Positions 1 to 10,996 are shown, counted from the stretch's first letter. The stretch is DNA of 64,000 nucleotides from Calycina herbarum (GCA_001414485.1 LLEY01000102.1:1-64000); one strand, 5' to 3'. Notes: generated by a model from the letters alone, not told the origin. Numbers and translations are program-made.

Positions 1-245
1 CGGAACAGCCAAGAATACGTGCCGAGTATGGTACGGCACAGATGGTTTCGGAATTGTCAGAGCCGGATCGGTACGGACTTTTGTTATTATCCGGCCCTCT
101 TGTATATAGATGCCCTTACTCTCTCTTGAGGAAAGACCAATTTGGTCTTTTCCTTCGTATCAGAGCCTAGTATTCGGGTATGTCATTCTATCGAACGCAC
201 TTCCATATGCCTCTTTTGTAGTAGTATCCGTTTCGTGCCGTTACA
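1..245. repeat. Probable right-hand end of an LTR element (LTR about 55-245)
   Basis: Bases 1 to about 250 have normal base composition, unlike the very AT-rich sequence that follows. A segment from 55 to 245 begins TGTCAG and ends GTTACA, the TG...CA ends expected of an LTR. It sits where the reverse transcriptase of the flanking gypsy element would continue, so it is probably a younger insertion whose interior lies left of the window. No matching 5-base target duplication is visible (50-54 ggaat, 246-250 ctatt), as expected if only one end is inside the window. This is a weak call. Confidence 0.25.
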
Positions 246-429
246 CTATTACTCTTAGAAGATCTCTTAAAATGTTATTATTTTATCTCTAATATATAGC
301 TAGTATGTTATAAAGTCTAAATAGCATAACTATATATTTATAAAAGCCTAATAGTAAGGTAAATACTATCTTCTATTTATTCTTAACTTTTATTTATATA
401 AGTCTATAAGTATTTTATTAATCTAATTT

Positions 430-620
430 TATAAATCGTACTATCTTACTTAACTTGTCTTATAAGTATTAGCTAGGTAGTAGTAGATAAGCGTCCTTAA
501 CTATAATATGATTTATTTCTTAGTAATTAATATATACTCTCTTATCTAGATCGTCTTTCTTCTTAATAATAAGTATATTTAAGGTAATTAGTAACTTAGA
601 CTTTCTAATATATTCCTTTT
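430..620 (-). pseudogene. Reverse transcriptase fragment of the gypsy element
   Basis: On the minus strand around 600-500 the translation holds the early reverse transcriptase motif: a KKKD run, then a few residues later R-V-Y-I-N-Y, a stop, and A-L-N. This is the KKKDG...R.C.DYR.LN motif of Ty3/gypsy polymerases with RIP-type substitutions. Stops interrupt the frame. The catalytic YxDD motif would be expected near the left edge but is not seen, because sequence of normal composition replaces it there. It is certainly not functional. Confidence 0.65.
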
Positions 621-2279
621 TAATACCTTTCTTTATATAACTTTCTATTCTCTATAGGCTTTTCTAGTTATATAACTAAAGCTTCTACTTTAAGAGGTAA
701 TAATCCTCTTTTAATTTAATCTTATAATCCTATAAGCGATGTTTTAGCAAGGCTTATAAGTCTTCTAGGTTTTTAAACAAAGCCTTAAATTCTCTATACT
801 ATATAGGTATTTCGTTATTAGCTGTCCTACTAACCTATAGAGGACCCTAGGTAAGGTGTTCTAGTATCTTAGAAGAGGTAGCGCTAACCTTATTCTAGCC
901 TTAAAGTTATAATTATAAACCTATATAATTATATTAACTAAAGGTTATTATTTAAGCCTTCTAATTAATATCTAAATTATATTCCCTAATCTATAGTATA
1001 TTAAGTATTGCTTCCTTACTTCCTATTTTAATAATATCGAATTATATATCTAAGTAGTGTTCTTTAATAGTAATCTTTATTAGAATAGTTTATTAATTAA
1101 TAATTCTATTCTAGTATATAACGTTTATTCTGTTAACTACTCCTAAGTAGTATAGCTTTATACCTTTAATTAGAACGTTTAGCTTCTTTTAAGCTACTAG
1201 AGAAAGAAAATTACCTATTATTTTAGAATTAATTAAGACTTAGAGTTCCTTTCCTCTTATCTTCGCTATTACTATAAGTTGATTTTCTCTAGAGGTAGTA
1301 CTTAGTTCTCTAATTATCGGTTAGTAGAGTTCTTTCTATACTAATTCTATTTCTTAGTCTATGTTATATTTACTTGTTTCCTAGTAGATTATATTAAATA
1401 ATTTTCTACTTCTTAATTCTTAAAATATTACTTTAACTTTTTTAATTAAAGCGACTATAGTATACTAGCCTCCTATTTCTAGTATAGCTTCCTTATTATT
1501 AGATAGCGTACCTAAAAAACTAGGTTTAAGGCGTCCTATAAAGTCGTTAGGACCCTGCTATTACTATAAGCTAGTTTCCTCCTATAAATCTACAACTATC
1601 TAAATATCTCTTATCTTAGGTATACTAGATAGTTTACTAGAAACTGCTTATCTTAGTCTAGATTCTTTAAATTTAATAGTTTCTCTTCTAGTAATAAAGC
1701 TAATTATAGTTACTTAATCTATGTTATTCCTTACTATCTTATAAGTAGTTAAGATAGTAGGATTAATTTCTTAAGTAGAGTATAGGCTCTAGAAATCAGG
1801 TTTCTAGTTTTCTATATATACTTATTTATTCTCTCTTTTAAAGGTTCTAATAAATACCTATGTTTTACCTTATTTAGGCTTATATATTCCTAGATCTACC
1901 TCTAATAAGTTAGATATTAATTCTAATAACTCTAATAAACTTATTAATAGTAGTAATTTATATTCTATCTAAAGAGGCAATTTATAATCTATTTCTAACT
2001 ATATATTATAATATTCTTTAAGTAATAGATCCCTATTATTATTAGTATCCTATATCTTACTAACTTATAACTTAATTCCTTTGTTTAGCTATAAGTATAT
2101 AGCGCCTGCTATTATATTTATAGCGTCTGTTTTAATTTACGTACTATAACCTCTAGTCTTAAGTTCTTTATCTATAAGTTCGATTTTTTCTAATAAAGCT
2201 ACTTCTTTTTAAATAGTAGCGTTAGCTTATTTCTCTTTAGAGTCTTTCTTCTTACTATACTTATTTACTCTATAGCTAG

Positions 2280-3126
2280 GAAGACTATAGTTATAATATA
2301 AGTTCTGCTTATATCGACGATTTCGCTCTTTTTAGGATAATCCTCCTTTCTAAGAGTTTTCTTTTTTAGATTCCTTCTCTAAAACCTATAATTTCTAAGT
2401 AGTATTGATTTCTATAGGATCTCTATAATCTTTTTATCTATTCTTTCTATATTAATAACTATAACTTCCTTTCTTCTCTAGATTCCTTTTATAAATATAG
2501 TTGTCGATCTTAATTATGTTATTTATTAATTTATTTAACGTGTCTAGAAAATCCTCTTATATAAGTTTATCCTTTATATTATCTTTAAGCCTATAATAGA
2601 ATTGTTTACGTAATACTTCGTCGTTCTATCTTATTTATATAAAGTACTATTGAAATTATAAGGTATATTTAGTAGCTAAACCCTTTTGCTTAAGTGTATA
2701 TAAAGCTCTAACTACCTTCTTTTTTATATTAATATCCTTAAAAGCCTAGTTAATTCTATCTCTAAACTCTTAAACATTTCTAAATAAATCTCTTATTTTC
2801 TTAGACATTTAAAGAGAGACTTTTCCTTTAGCTGTTTTGTTTATCTAATAGTCTTCTAAGTATAGTTCTAACTAGTTATAAGCTGCCTCTTTAAAACAGG
2901 TAGACAACTATATAACCTAGTTAGTTTTATTTCTAAACTAAGTATAATAAAAGTTTAAGTAGAGAGAAGCTTTTATTAAGAACTTAGCTAGTTTCTTAGG
3001 TAAGCTATCGAACAGCTTTAGAATCGGAAGTTTCACTTCCTCTTAAAGAGTAGTAACTAGTGTAACTAGGGAGTCTATAGCTGGCTTTAGTAGAGTGGTT
3101 CTTAGAGTAGAAGAGGTTGCTAACAT
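2280..3126 (-). pseudogene. gag of the gypsy element, RIP-mutated
   Basis: A minus-strand ATG at 3124-3126 opens a gag-like frame. After about 25 residues comes a stretch resembling the conserved gag core (E-E-V-K-L-P-I, then F-D-S-L-P-K-K-L-A-K-F-L, then a Y-L-N-F-Y-Y segment and F-K-E-A-A). The frame is broken by many TAG and TAA codons where Trp or Gln is expected. Near 2270-2310 lies a zinc-knuckle-like segment whose cysteines have become tyrosines (L-Y-Y-N-Y-S-L-P-S-Y-R), as G-to-A change on this strand predicts. The structural role, forming the virus-like particle, is known for the family. This copy is dead. Confidence 0.75.
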
Positions 3127-3160
3127 AGTAGCGATCTTACTTCTAAGTAGGTGCTTAAAG

Positions 3161-3955
3161 TGTAACGAAACTTAAACGAACTGTGACAAACCCAATCTGC
3201 TAGCCCTCTGGTAGTTATCCTTACCTGTAGCATGCACAGGTGTAGCGGATAATCAGAGAAGTAAGAGGTGGTTCAATTGAAGATCTAAAGCTACAGAAGA
3301 GAAGAGAAGGAAAGAGGAGACTTCTAGAGGTCCTATAATATAGAGATAGCCAAGGAATCGATAAGTTATAGGAATGTCGATCCGTTTGTAGAAATGGTTC
3401 CTGGCCTAGGTAGGAATGGTTCTAGGCCAGGCCAGGAATGGCAGGCTTTGCGGACGCCGGCGAGCAGCCGTACGCGAGTCACGTGCTCGGCGGTGGCCAG
3501 GTCCGTAACACGAACTAAATAAAGATAACTAAGTCTCGAAGGTTAGTATATAGTAAGAAGTATAAATATACTAGGTTGTTTACTTAGAAGTAAACTCGTT
3601 ACTTATATTAAAGATGTTAAATAAGATAATAAGATTAATAACTAAAGTTAAGTACGAAGCTCCTATCTAATAGTAGACGTACTAGTCTTATATAGAACCT
3701 TCGTTTATGTTTAGAGTCCTCCTTAGCAGGAGTCTCGAAAATGAAGTCCGACTCTATTTCCAGGGCTTCTTAAAACTAGACTCTATTACCTAACTGCTCT
3801 AACCGAGTTATATAATATAACTATAATAAAATCCTTAGGATTACATGCCCTATTATATCCAATCCTTTCCTCCTTCCAGGGTTACAATAGTGCTTGTCCT
3901 GTCAGGGCGTCGCCTGGACTTCACTTTGTCACGTGCTGGCACGTGATTCGTGACA
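3161..3955 (-). repeat. LTR copy A of the gypsy element, split by another LTR
   Basis: Bases 3161-3181 plus 3516-3955 form a copy of the 461-base LTR that is also present at 4553-5013. It starts TGTAACGAAACTTAAACGAA and ends GATTCGTGACA. Compared with the other copy it is heavily C-to-T and G-to-A mutated, for example tggcagacgtgccag against tagtagacgtactag, while A and T positions are kept. Gag starts next to it on the left, so it is the 5' LTR of the minus-strand element. It is interrupted after base 3181 by a different LTR. Confidence 0.85.
3182..3510. repeat. Solo LTR C nested in LTR A, target duplication CGAAC
   Basis: A 329-base segment begins TGTGACAAACCC and ends CCGTAACA, with imperfect inverted ends (TGTGAC against TGTTAC). 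It is flanked by a perfect 5-base duplication, CGAAC at 3177-3181 and at 3511-3515, which is continuous in the uninterrupted LTR copy at 4553. It holds no coding sequence. Its composition is much richer in G and C than the host LTR, especially its right third, so it arrived after the surrounding sequence had been RIP-mutated or has escaped mutation because it is short. Its parent element is not in the window. Confidence 0.85.
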
Positions 3956-5550
3956 CTAGACCAGCTCTACGAAACCTAGCTTTAGCGTTTTAGGTTATTA
4001 TTAACTAGTTATAGGCTATATAAAACGTAAGAAAGAACTCGACCTTAGTAATATAGTTTATATAAGCCTTGATAAAGGTCTTAATTTAACGCTTATATAT
4101 ACGTTTAAGAATACTAAAACATCTAACGTCGAGTAGCTAGGTTAGATAAGACGAATAAGGAGGTAGGCAAAGAGTAATAATATTATATAACTTATAATAC
4201 TCTTAGAATACTACTGATTTATAACTCTTATACCTATCTAGAACTAATATTTAATATAGCCCTTTTATATAACTACGAGTATACTTATCGAAGTGTTCTA
4301 GCTATTCTAAGCCTGTCTTATTATTAGTCTATCTATTGCTAGTTGGTTTAATAACCTAGTTATTAGGAAGACTGCCCTTAGTATACTAACTAGTAAAGTG
4401 ATTTTTCCTTTAAACTACTAAGAATAGAGGGATGCTTAAACCCTCTCTATTAATATAGACAATTGCTGTAGCCTATTCCCGATTGCCTAGCTAGACAGCC
4501 TAGCCTCTACTACGTCGATTAGCGCGTATAATAACTGTTCTAGCATAGATAATGTAACGAAACTCAAACGAACTAAACAAAGATGACTAAGTCTCGAAGG
4601 TTGGTATGCAGGTAAGAAGTACAGATGCGCCGGGTCGTTCACTTGGAAGTGAACTCGTTACTTGTATCAAAGATGTTAAACAAGATAATAAGATTGATAA
4701 CTAAAGTTGAGCACGAAGCTCCTATCTAATGGCAGACGTGCCAGTCTTATATAGAACCTTCGTTCATGTTGGAGTCCTGCTTGGCAGGAGTCCCGAAGAT
4801 GGAGTCCGACTCCATTTCCAGGGCTCCTCAAAACTGGACTCCATCACCTGACTGCTCCTAACCGAGTCACGTGATATAACTGTAATGAGATCCCAGGATT
4901 GCATGTCTTACCACATCCAACCCTTTCTTCCTTCCAGGGTTACAATAGTGCTCGTCCTGTCAGGGCGTCGCCTGGGCTTCACTTCGTCACGTGCTGACAC
5001 GTGATTCGTGACAGATAACACCTATTATAAAACCAGTCTCGTCAAAGTTATAGAAATCGTAGTCTTAGATCCTATATTTCGCCCGTATATTCTCTACTAG
5101 TCGAAACCACGCGCTAATTAGCTTAGGATCTTCGCACAAGGCTCTTTAGAAATCGTAAACGCGATTAAAACACGTCTTTAGTTCTAGACGTCGTTATATA
5201 AATCGTTATACCTTGTTCTTTCTAACGCGTTATCCTCTACGTAACTCGAGTATATAATTTGCTATATCTTCTACACTACCTAGCTAGGGTACAAATCCTC
5301 TCGTATCTAGATCAAGTATATTTTAAATAATTACCTCCTCTTTTATTATAGTTATTTTATGATTTACTAGCCAGCGTTCGCTAAGAGTAGTTCGACTAGC
5401 TATTCTATCGGTAAGTGTAGAATAAGGGACTCTATATAGCTTCGCAGCTTTACTACGGTTTATTCGTTTAGATGATCGAATAGCTTCGATAGCTAGGATA
5501 ATTCGAGCTTCTTAGGTTTGAGATTCTATTAGGTAGTTGTTGAGAAAACG
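3956..5550 (-). pseudogene. Fot1/pogo-like DDE transposase, RIP-mutated and split
   Basis: Read on the minus strand from about 5550, the frame shows an N-terminal helix-turn-helix region of CENP-B type. Recognisable pieces include S-K-A-A-K-L-Y-R-V-P-Y-S-T-L and S-E-R-W-L-V-N-H. It then reaches the first DDE region, Y-N-F-D-E-T-G-F, at about 5040. A solo LTR interrupts it at 4553-5013. The frame resumes to the left with pieces such as L-E-H-F-D-K-Y-T-R-S and the region before L-C-L-P-P-H-S-S-H in relatives. It ends abruptly at 3956 where the gypsy LTR begins. Many TAG and TAA codons interrupt it. Fot1/pogo elements are cut-and-paste transposons that target TA. This copy is not functional. Confidence 0.8.
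4553..5013 (-). repeat. Solo LTR B, same family as LTR A, target duplication GATAA
   Basis: This 461-base LTR starts TGTAACGAAACTCAAACGAA and ends GATTCGTGACA. It is flanked by a perfect 5-base duplication GATAA (4548-4552 and 5014-5018). No internal retroelement sequence is attached, so it is a solo LTR left by recombination between the two LTRs of one element. It retains CG, CAG and CACGTG sites that copy A has lost, so it shows little or no RIP although the transposase it sits in is badly mutated. Orientation follows copy A, taken as minus. Confidence 0.9.
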
Positions 5551-5587
5551 CGTATTAAAGTTGGAGGTAGTGGGGTAGGGAAAAAAT

Positions 5588-5635
5588 TCACGAGGTCCTG
5601 ATAATCACGAGGTCCTGGTATACCACGTTATAAGT
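5588..5635. repeat. Tandem 13-base terminal repeats of the Fot1-like element
   Basis: TCACGAGGTCCTG occurs twice, at 5588-5600 and 5605-5617, followed by GTATACCACGTTATA. These lie just upstream of the transposase start and before non-repetitive sequence, where the terminal inverted repeat and its internal transposase-binding sites are expected. The element probably ends near the TA dinucleotides at 5629-5633. The matching left terminus is outside the window or lost, so the exact end is inferred. Confidence 0.45.
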
Positions 5636-5748
5636 AAGAAGTAAGAAAGAGAGTAGAAAAGAGATCTCGCTTAAGCTCCCGGCAGCCTCGGAGCCTACCC
5701 CGACGCCACTCCGAGCCTCGGCCCGGCCTGGTCCGATACGGCCCGAAT

Positions 5749-5860
5749 ACTCAGAGTACTACTCTGAGTTACTCAGAGTACTATGAGTAGAGTAGAGTAG
5801 TACTTAAAATCGGTTGAGTAGAGTAGAGTAGTGACCACTACTCTACTCTACTCTACTCAT
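5749..5860. repeat. Palindromic GAGTA microsatellite
   Basis: The stretch is built from GAGTA/TACTC units in both orientations. Two near-perfect palindromes are visible. One has 10-base arms (5749-5758 and 5760-5769) with one base between. The other has 18-base arms (5816-5833 and 5836-5853) with two bases between. Such sequence can fold into hairpins or cruciforms. It lies at the border between the transposon nest and the gene region. No gene overlaps it. Confidence 0.8.
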
Positions 5861-6103
5861 TTCTCACACTGGTATACTGGTGTTCGAATTTTGAAGCTCA
5901 TTTGACATCGCGACTCTAGATTCTCTTTCAGCGAGAACATTTATCTTCATATTTCATTAGTTAAGTAACCTCATACACCAACCATTCCTCCACGTATAAA
6001 TATGCCATTTTCCTTGCCACTAAGAGTTGAGAGAGACTCAGTACCATAAGTCATACCAGAAAACAAATCTACATCCATCACATATTACCACATCCCATAA
6101 ACC

Positions 6104-8327
6104 CTAGGCACTAACCTCCAAACTTGCAGCCTCAAAGTCCTGAAAGCGGATATACCTCATCCCCTCATCGCCATTACTCCCCCCATCAACCAATAGAAGA
6201 CTATCATCCTGACCACCTAATAAATCCAGAAAACTTTCCTCCTCTCCGGTCTTCCCATTGGCATCCACATCCACGCCCTCCATCACCGAGGTTCTTTCTT
6301 CCCCTCCGGACCCCTCTTGTCTTCCATACCACTCGGTAGAATTCCCCGTCGATCCACCCGAGGCAGAGGAGACACCATGAATAGAATGCGCATTCTTAAC
6401 ACCCAACAACTCCCTCGCAACCCCACTAACCTCCCTCACACTCCGTCCCGCCATCCCCCAGACACTCCTCTGACTCCTCAAAGCACCGAGTCCTAAGCGA
6501 ATTCTTTCCCTTCCACTCTCATAACTTCTTCCTCCCAGTTTCTTCCCAAACCCATTATCCTCATATCCCTCCCTTTCACCCTCCCCACTATCCCCATCCT
6601 CAGAACAACCTTTCACGAAATTGCAAGCACTAACCTGAGCCATAATCGACAACGCCAAGGCACAGGTTACGATCGGGGAGTGCATGATGTGATTCGATGT
6701 TATAGCGAAGAGTTTAATTGAGCTTTCAATGGCTTCTAAGCTTTTCGCAGTGTGCAGGAGGATTGAGCGTTGGAGGGCGCGGGTTTGGAGACGGGAGGTT
6801 GGGGGTGTGCATTTAGATTTTGTTTCTTGGGAGGAGTAGGGGAGGAGGGAGTGTGGGCGATGGAGGAGGAGTTTTTCGCTGGGGTTGGGGTGTTACTTTT
6901 CAGATTTGTAGATAGAAGGGGGAAGTGAAGGGACAAAATGGGAGGGGAGGGACGTACCAGTTTACAACCATGTGTGCTAGGAACATTGTCTCGTCTACTT
7001 TTCCATCTCGGAGTACGAGGTCGATTTTACATTTCGGTAAGTAAAGAAACCAATTCACGAACTTCGCATCTACAGTCTCCAATACCCTCTCACCCGGTCC
7101 TCTTTCTTCGGAACCCAGTATCAACATCGAGGAAGCAGTACGACATCCATCAATAAGATAAGTGAAAGAGGAGAAAGTGATCTCATCTTCGGCAAACTCC
7201 CGATTATCGTGATCGGTAAGAGTGTACGGCTCAGGAATTTTCTACCAATCGTTAGTCTCAATATTCAAATAAAAGAGATAGGGAAGTGGGGAGAGACATA
7301 CACCAGAATTAAACGCCTTATCCTCACAAGGCAACCCCACATCTCCAATCCTATCCTGCAACCTATGACTCGAATAATGACTTATCGCCGCAAAAATAGC
7401 ATCAATACAATAAAGGGTCCACCAAGTTCTTCTCCAACTCTCCGCAATAACAGCATCGCCTCCCGCGTTTTCCCACGCGAAAGATTGGGTATCCATATTT
7501 ATGGAGAGAGCGATATCGATTGCTTTATCGAGATATGCTTCTGCGGCTTTGTATTCATCTGAACAATGGATTGCCAGGGAGAAAATGAGAAGTGCTTGTA
7601 CGGAAAATGCATTCTTGGGAAGGGATTCCTCGTTGAGTTTTTGGTGGGCAGCTTGAAGGAGGACGTCGGTTTGGACTCCCGGTGTGTAGAGGGCACCGAT
7701 GTATTTCAGAATTGGGAGGAGGTGTTGAAGGGAGTCGGGGTTAGAGTGGATTCTTGACAGGAGCTTTTTTCGGGGGAGAACGATGGGATGGGCGTTGTGG
7801 AAGAATTCAAAGTATCGACTGAGATAGCTTCTTCCATCATCAACAACATCAGATATCGAAGTGCTTGTTCCCTCCGAAGAACCGCTATTATGTCGAAAAG
7901 CCGTGAATTTCCTAGGGTAAGGTGTTGTCAAACAGGTAGTAATAGGATTAACATGCGTCTCCGAAGGTTGAGAATCCGTCGAAGCACCAATTGTAACATT
8001 TCTCCTTCCTCCACTTTGTTGTTCACCACCAAGTAATCTTCCAGAACCTCCCCTCCTCGATTTCGTATAAACACAAGTCTTCTCCTCAACCTGACACCTC
8101 GTACAAACAGGTTCCACACCATCACACTTCGTATGTCTCGATCGACAAGCAATACAAGCTCTCGAAGCTCTCATTCTGGTCTTTCTCCTTCTATTCCCCA
8201 GATATTCCTCATTCTCATTCTGAGACCCGACACCAGTAGGATATTCCATCATCCCCGCATTCTGCGCCATCCCGGCTCCTGGATCCAACCAGAAAGTCGG
8301 GTCCAAGAAGAGTTGTGTATTGTCCAT
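6104..8327 (-). CDS. Zn2Cys6 transcription factor with fungal-specific domain
   Basis: A three-exon gene (8327-7302, 7241-6958, 6878-6104) predicts about 694 residues. I chose the ATG at 8327 because it opens MDNTQLF shortly before the DNA-binding domain. The next Met further upstream in the frame adds an implausible leader. Residues 58-85 carry a perfect zinc cluster, C-x2-C-x6-C-x6-C-x2-C-x6-C, followed by a basic Ser/Gly-rich linker and the middle homology region typical of fungal regulators. Introns are 60 and 79 bases. The second needs the acceptor at 6879-6880 to stay in frame. The last exon alone can be misread as a small secreted protein, because it has an internal Met followed by a hydrophobic helix. 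It lies beside a permease on the same strand, which it may control (inference). The target genes cannot be read from the sequence. Confidence 0.85.
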
Positions 8328-8954
8328 CGTAGGAGAGATTGTGATGAGTCCAGAGAGTGCATAGGCTATGATCACTTCCCTTGGTGGGTATGTATGTGAT
8401 GGGTGTGAAAAAAACGTGATAGGGTATTGCTGTGCCGAAAGGGAAATGCAAAGTATCTCTTCGATGATATCCACCCTCTTCAATTAAAGTAAATAACGGC
8501 AAATAAAACAGGGATCCAAACTTTCTCGAGATTTCCAGAAGTTCAAAGAATCAAGACCCAAAAGTTTCTGTTTCTCGTAGAACCACGGAATCCAATGGAG
8601 TGAAAGCCGGGAAATCGAAGGACGATATCCTTTTGGCGATCCTTGGCGCTTATTAACCCCCCTGTTTAGGCTATGCATCAAAAGATGCATTCATTGGTCT
8701 CTTCAAGTCAAAAGCCGGTGTATGGCCACAACGACCTTGGCACATGGAAGAAAGCTGCATTTCCGTGGAACAGTAGGAATCGTTCATCTCGTGCCAGAAT
8801 AATGGGGACTAAGCCAACACGCATCAATCACAGCTCACAGCATTCACAACACGGGTGCCTGCAGAACCCATGATCATTTTCTCAATCCAGTAATTATGGC
8901 AAGTATCGCGTCATAAAAACCACCCCGTCCAAAAAAAAAGCGATCGCTCAAGCT
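8328..8954. other. Intergenic region, regulator promoter and permease 3' end
   Basis: This 627-base stretch holds the promoter of the minus-strand regulator and the 3' flank of the minus-strand permease. Short reading frames here look random, and no conserved element or RNA gene is recognised. A poly-A run at 8931-8939 is the only simple feature. Confidence 0.5.
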
Positions 8955-10996
8955 TTACAAGGTATATCTGAACCCAACATGTCCCTCGATAATCTTCCCC
9001 CCATTATCAGCCCTCTTATTCGCAAGCTTGAATTTCAAACTCAGCATTCCCACGAAAACGATTATCAATCCGTTGGCAATGATGCATGTCATGATTCCAG
9101 GCCCGTATTTGGGCGCATCTTGGTCTCGGAAGACGGTTGACCCGATGATGCCGCCGATTCCTCCAAAGCCGACGAGGGTTGCTGAGCAGAGGGCTCGTTT
9201 CCATTGTCCTGTGATGGGTGTTAGCAAGGATTCTAGAACTTGATCTTTGTGGAACTGGAAGAACGAGAGTACGAGGAAGTGACGTGCGGGAGAGGGGATG
9301 GGGTCTGTTACCTCTGATATTGTTGGCTTGGTACGTTAGGATTGCTGGGACGTTTCCGTTTGCGCTGATGGTTGCGAGGAAAACACCGACTAAAATATCA
9401 GTCAGTTAGCATGGTGTTCTTCCATGGCAGTGGTGTGGATCGACTTGAGAGTGGTTGTTGGGGAGTGGTAAGTGAAGAGCAAAATGAGCCCCGAAACGAT
9501 CGCGAAAAAGAAATTGCTAATGGGTTCTTACAGTAACGAACAGCATTGTTCTTCGAGTATCCCAACAACGGCAGTCCAATGAGTCCTAAGACAGCATTGA
9601 AAACTACGACTCCACCACGAATGCGATATTTGTCTCCAGCCACGGCCAAAAGGTACATGGCAATAGCAGCGCATGCATACGGAGGAGCAACAAGACATTG
9701 TCCAGCCGCGACCGAAAAACCCATCCCTCTAACCAAAATAATGGGGAGGAAATACGCAATGGCGTAAGAAACAGTGGTGCAGAGACCAAAAATGAACGCA
9801 AACCCCCAGACTTTGAGATCGAGGGCATTCTTCAAGTATGCGCCAGCGGAAAAGGTTGTGGGGATAGCATCATGTCGATCATGTTGGATTCGAGCCACGA
9901 CAAAGGCAGTTTCGCGCTCGTTGAGGAATTTCCAGGAACTGGCGGCTAGCTCCGGGAAATCGACGATGAGGAAATAAGCACCCAGTCCAAGAACACAGGT
10001 AATGAGTCCTTCCATCTATTTCCTTTCTATCAGCTTATGTTTTTGGATAGGAGGGAAGCTAGGAGGAACGAACAACAAAGATCCATCTCCAGCCTGCGAG
10101 ATTTCCGAGACCATGCATTTGCATGATTCCATATCTGCAAAAGATTGTCAGCAGCCTTCCTCACAGGAGAACAGAGAAGCACGAACGCAAGAATTCCGGA
10201 GCACGCAGAAGCCAGACTACCAATGAGGTAGAAAACGGCATATCGCTTTTGTAGCTCAAAACGTGTGTACCAACATGACATGAGATATGCAGAGCCCGGG
10301 AAGAAACCAGCTTCGAGGACACCCAATATAATGCGAAGACCTGCCATCTGGTCCCATTTCTTCACGAAACCAAACCCCTGGATTTCCAATTAGCAATGTC
10401 ACCCTCAGGAAAGGAAATCTACTCACCATCAAACATGCACCCCACAAAAAGACAATTGCAGTGAGGAACTTTCGGGGTCCGATTTTACGCATAACCACAG
10501 TCGCGGGAGGTTGAAAAATGACATATGGAATGAAAAAGAGCAGGACAATGATACTGTATTGCGGGCCGACGAGATGAAGTGAACCTGGTCCCTTGGCCAT
10601 TCTATGAATTTGTGAGTAAACACATTTCCAGAGGCCGTTGATTGCTTACCCAGCTATGTTGGCAGAGCTAAGGTTTATTCGGTCCATCAGACTGCAACAA
10701 TATAAGAAGCCTAGGGTTACGACAAGCCGTCTATCGATTCGATGTATGATCTTCTTCTGTTCGTCCGGAGTGAATTCTGAGATGACGGCATCGTTATCAG
10801 TGGTGGTGGTTCGCTCAACCTGCAGCCATATTGTCAGTGAGTTTCAACGATGAGGTGGGCGAGAGATGAAAGGAATATCCCCATGAGTACTCAGACTGGA
10901 GAAGCAAAACGGAAAGAGGCTGCTTACTTCTTGGATACCAATCTTCTCAGTATCATAGTCCGTGGACGAAACATTCTTCTCACTATCAAGACTCAT
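8955..10996 (-). CDS. MFS permease of the anion:cation symporter (allantoate/nicotinate) family
   Basis: About eight exons run from ATG 10996 (MSLDSEKN) to the stop at 8955. Recognisable order: a cytoplasmic N-terminus with D-E-Q-K-K, the TM1 region with D-R-I-N-L-S-S-A-N-I-A-G, repeated hydrophobic helices, the loop G-L-G-N-L-A-G-W-R-W-I-F, and a C-terminal half ending with G-Q-W-K-R-A and further helices. This is the Dal5/Tna1/Fen2-type family, which moves allantoate, nicotinate, pantothenate and similar organic anions across the plasma membrane. The substrate here is unknown. First exons: 10996-10928, 10819-10650, 10601-10427, then 10377 onward. The junction near 10140-10225 is odd. The conserved frame is reached only by a donor that drops a few usually conserved residues, so that exon end is uncertain or damaged. 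Confidence 0.8.

Larger units (their letters stand above)
246..3955 (-). mobile_element. RIP-degraded Ty3/gypsy retrotransposon, right part
   Basis: Read on the minus strand, the order is LTR (3955 to 3161, interrupted), gag (about 3126 to 2280) and pol running left. The body is extremely AT-rich, and almost every expected CAG, CAA or TGG codon has become TAG or TAA, the result expected of repeat-induced point mutation. The element appears to have inserted into the Fot1-like transposase, because that frame stops exactly at 3956. Its left LTR would lie outside the window, so the target duplication (expected ctaga, from 3956-3960) cannot be checked. The family assignment rests on the gag and reverse transcriptase fragments described separately. 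Confidence 0.8.

Noticed and set aside
6104..6685. Small secreted effector of 193 residues
   Set aside because: The frame extends upstream across an intron into the fungal transcription factor domain, so this is its last exon.
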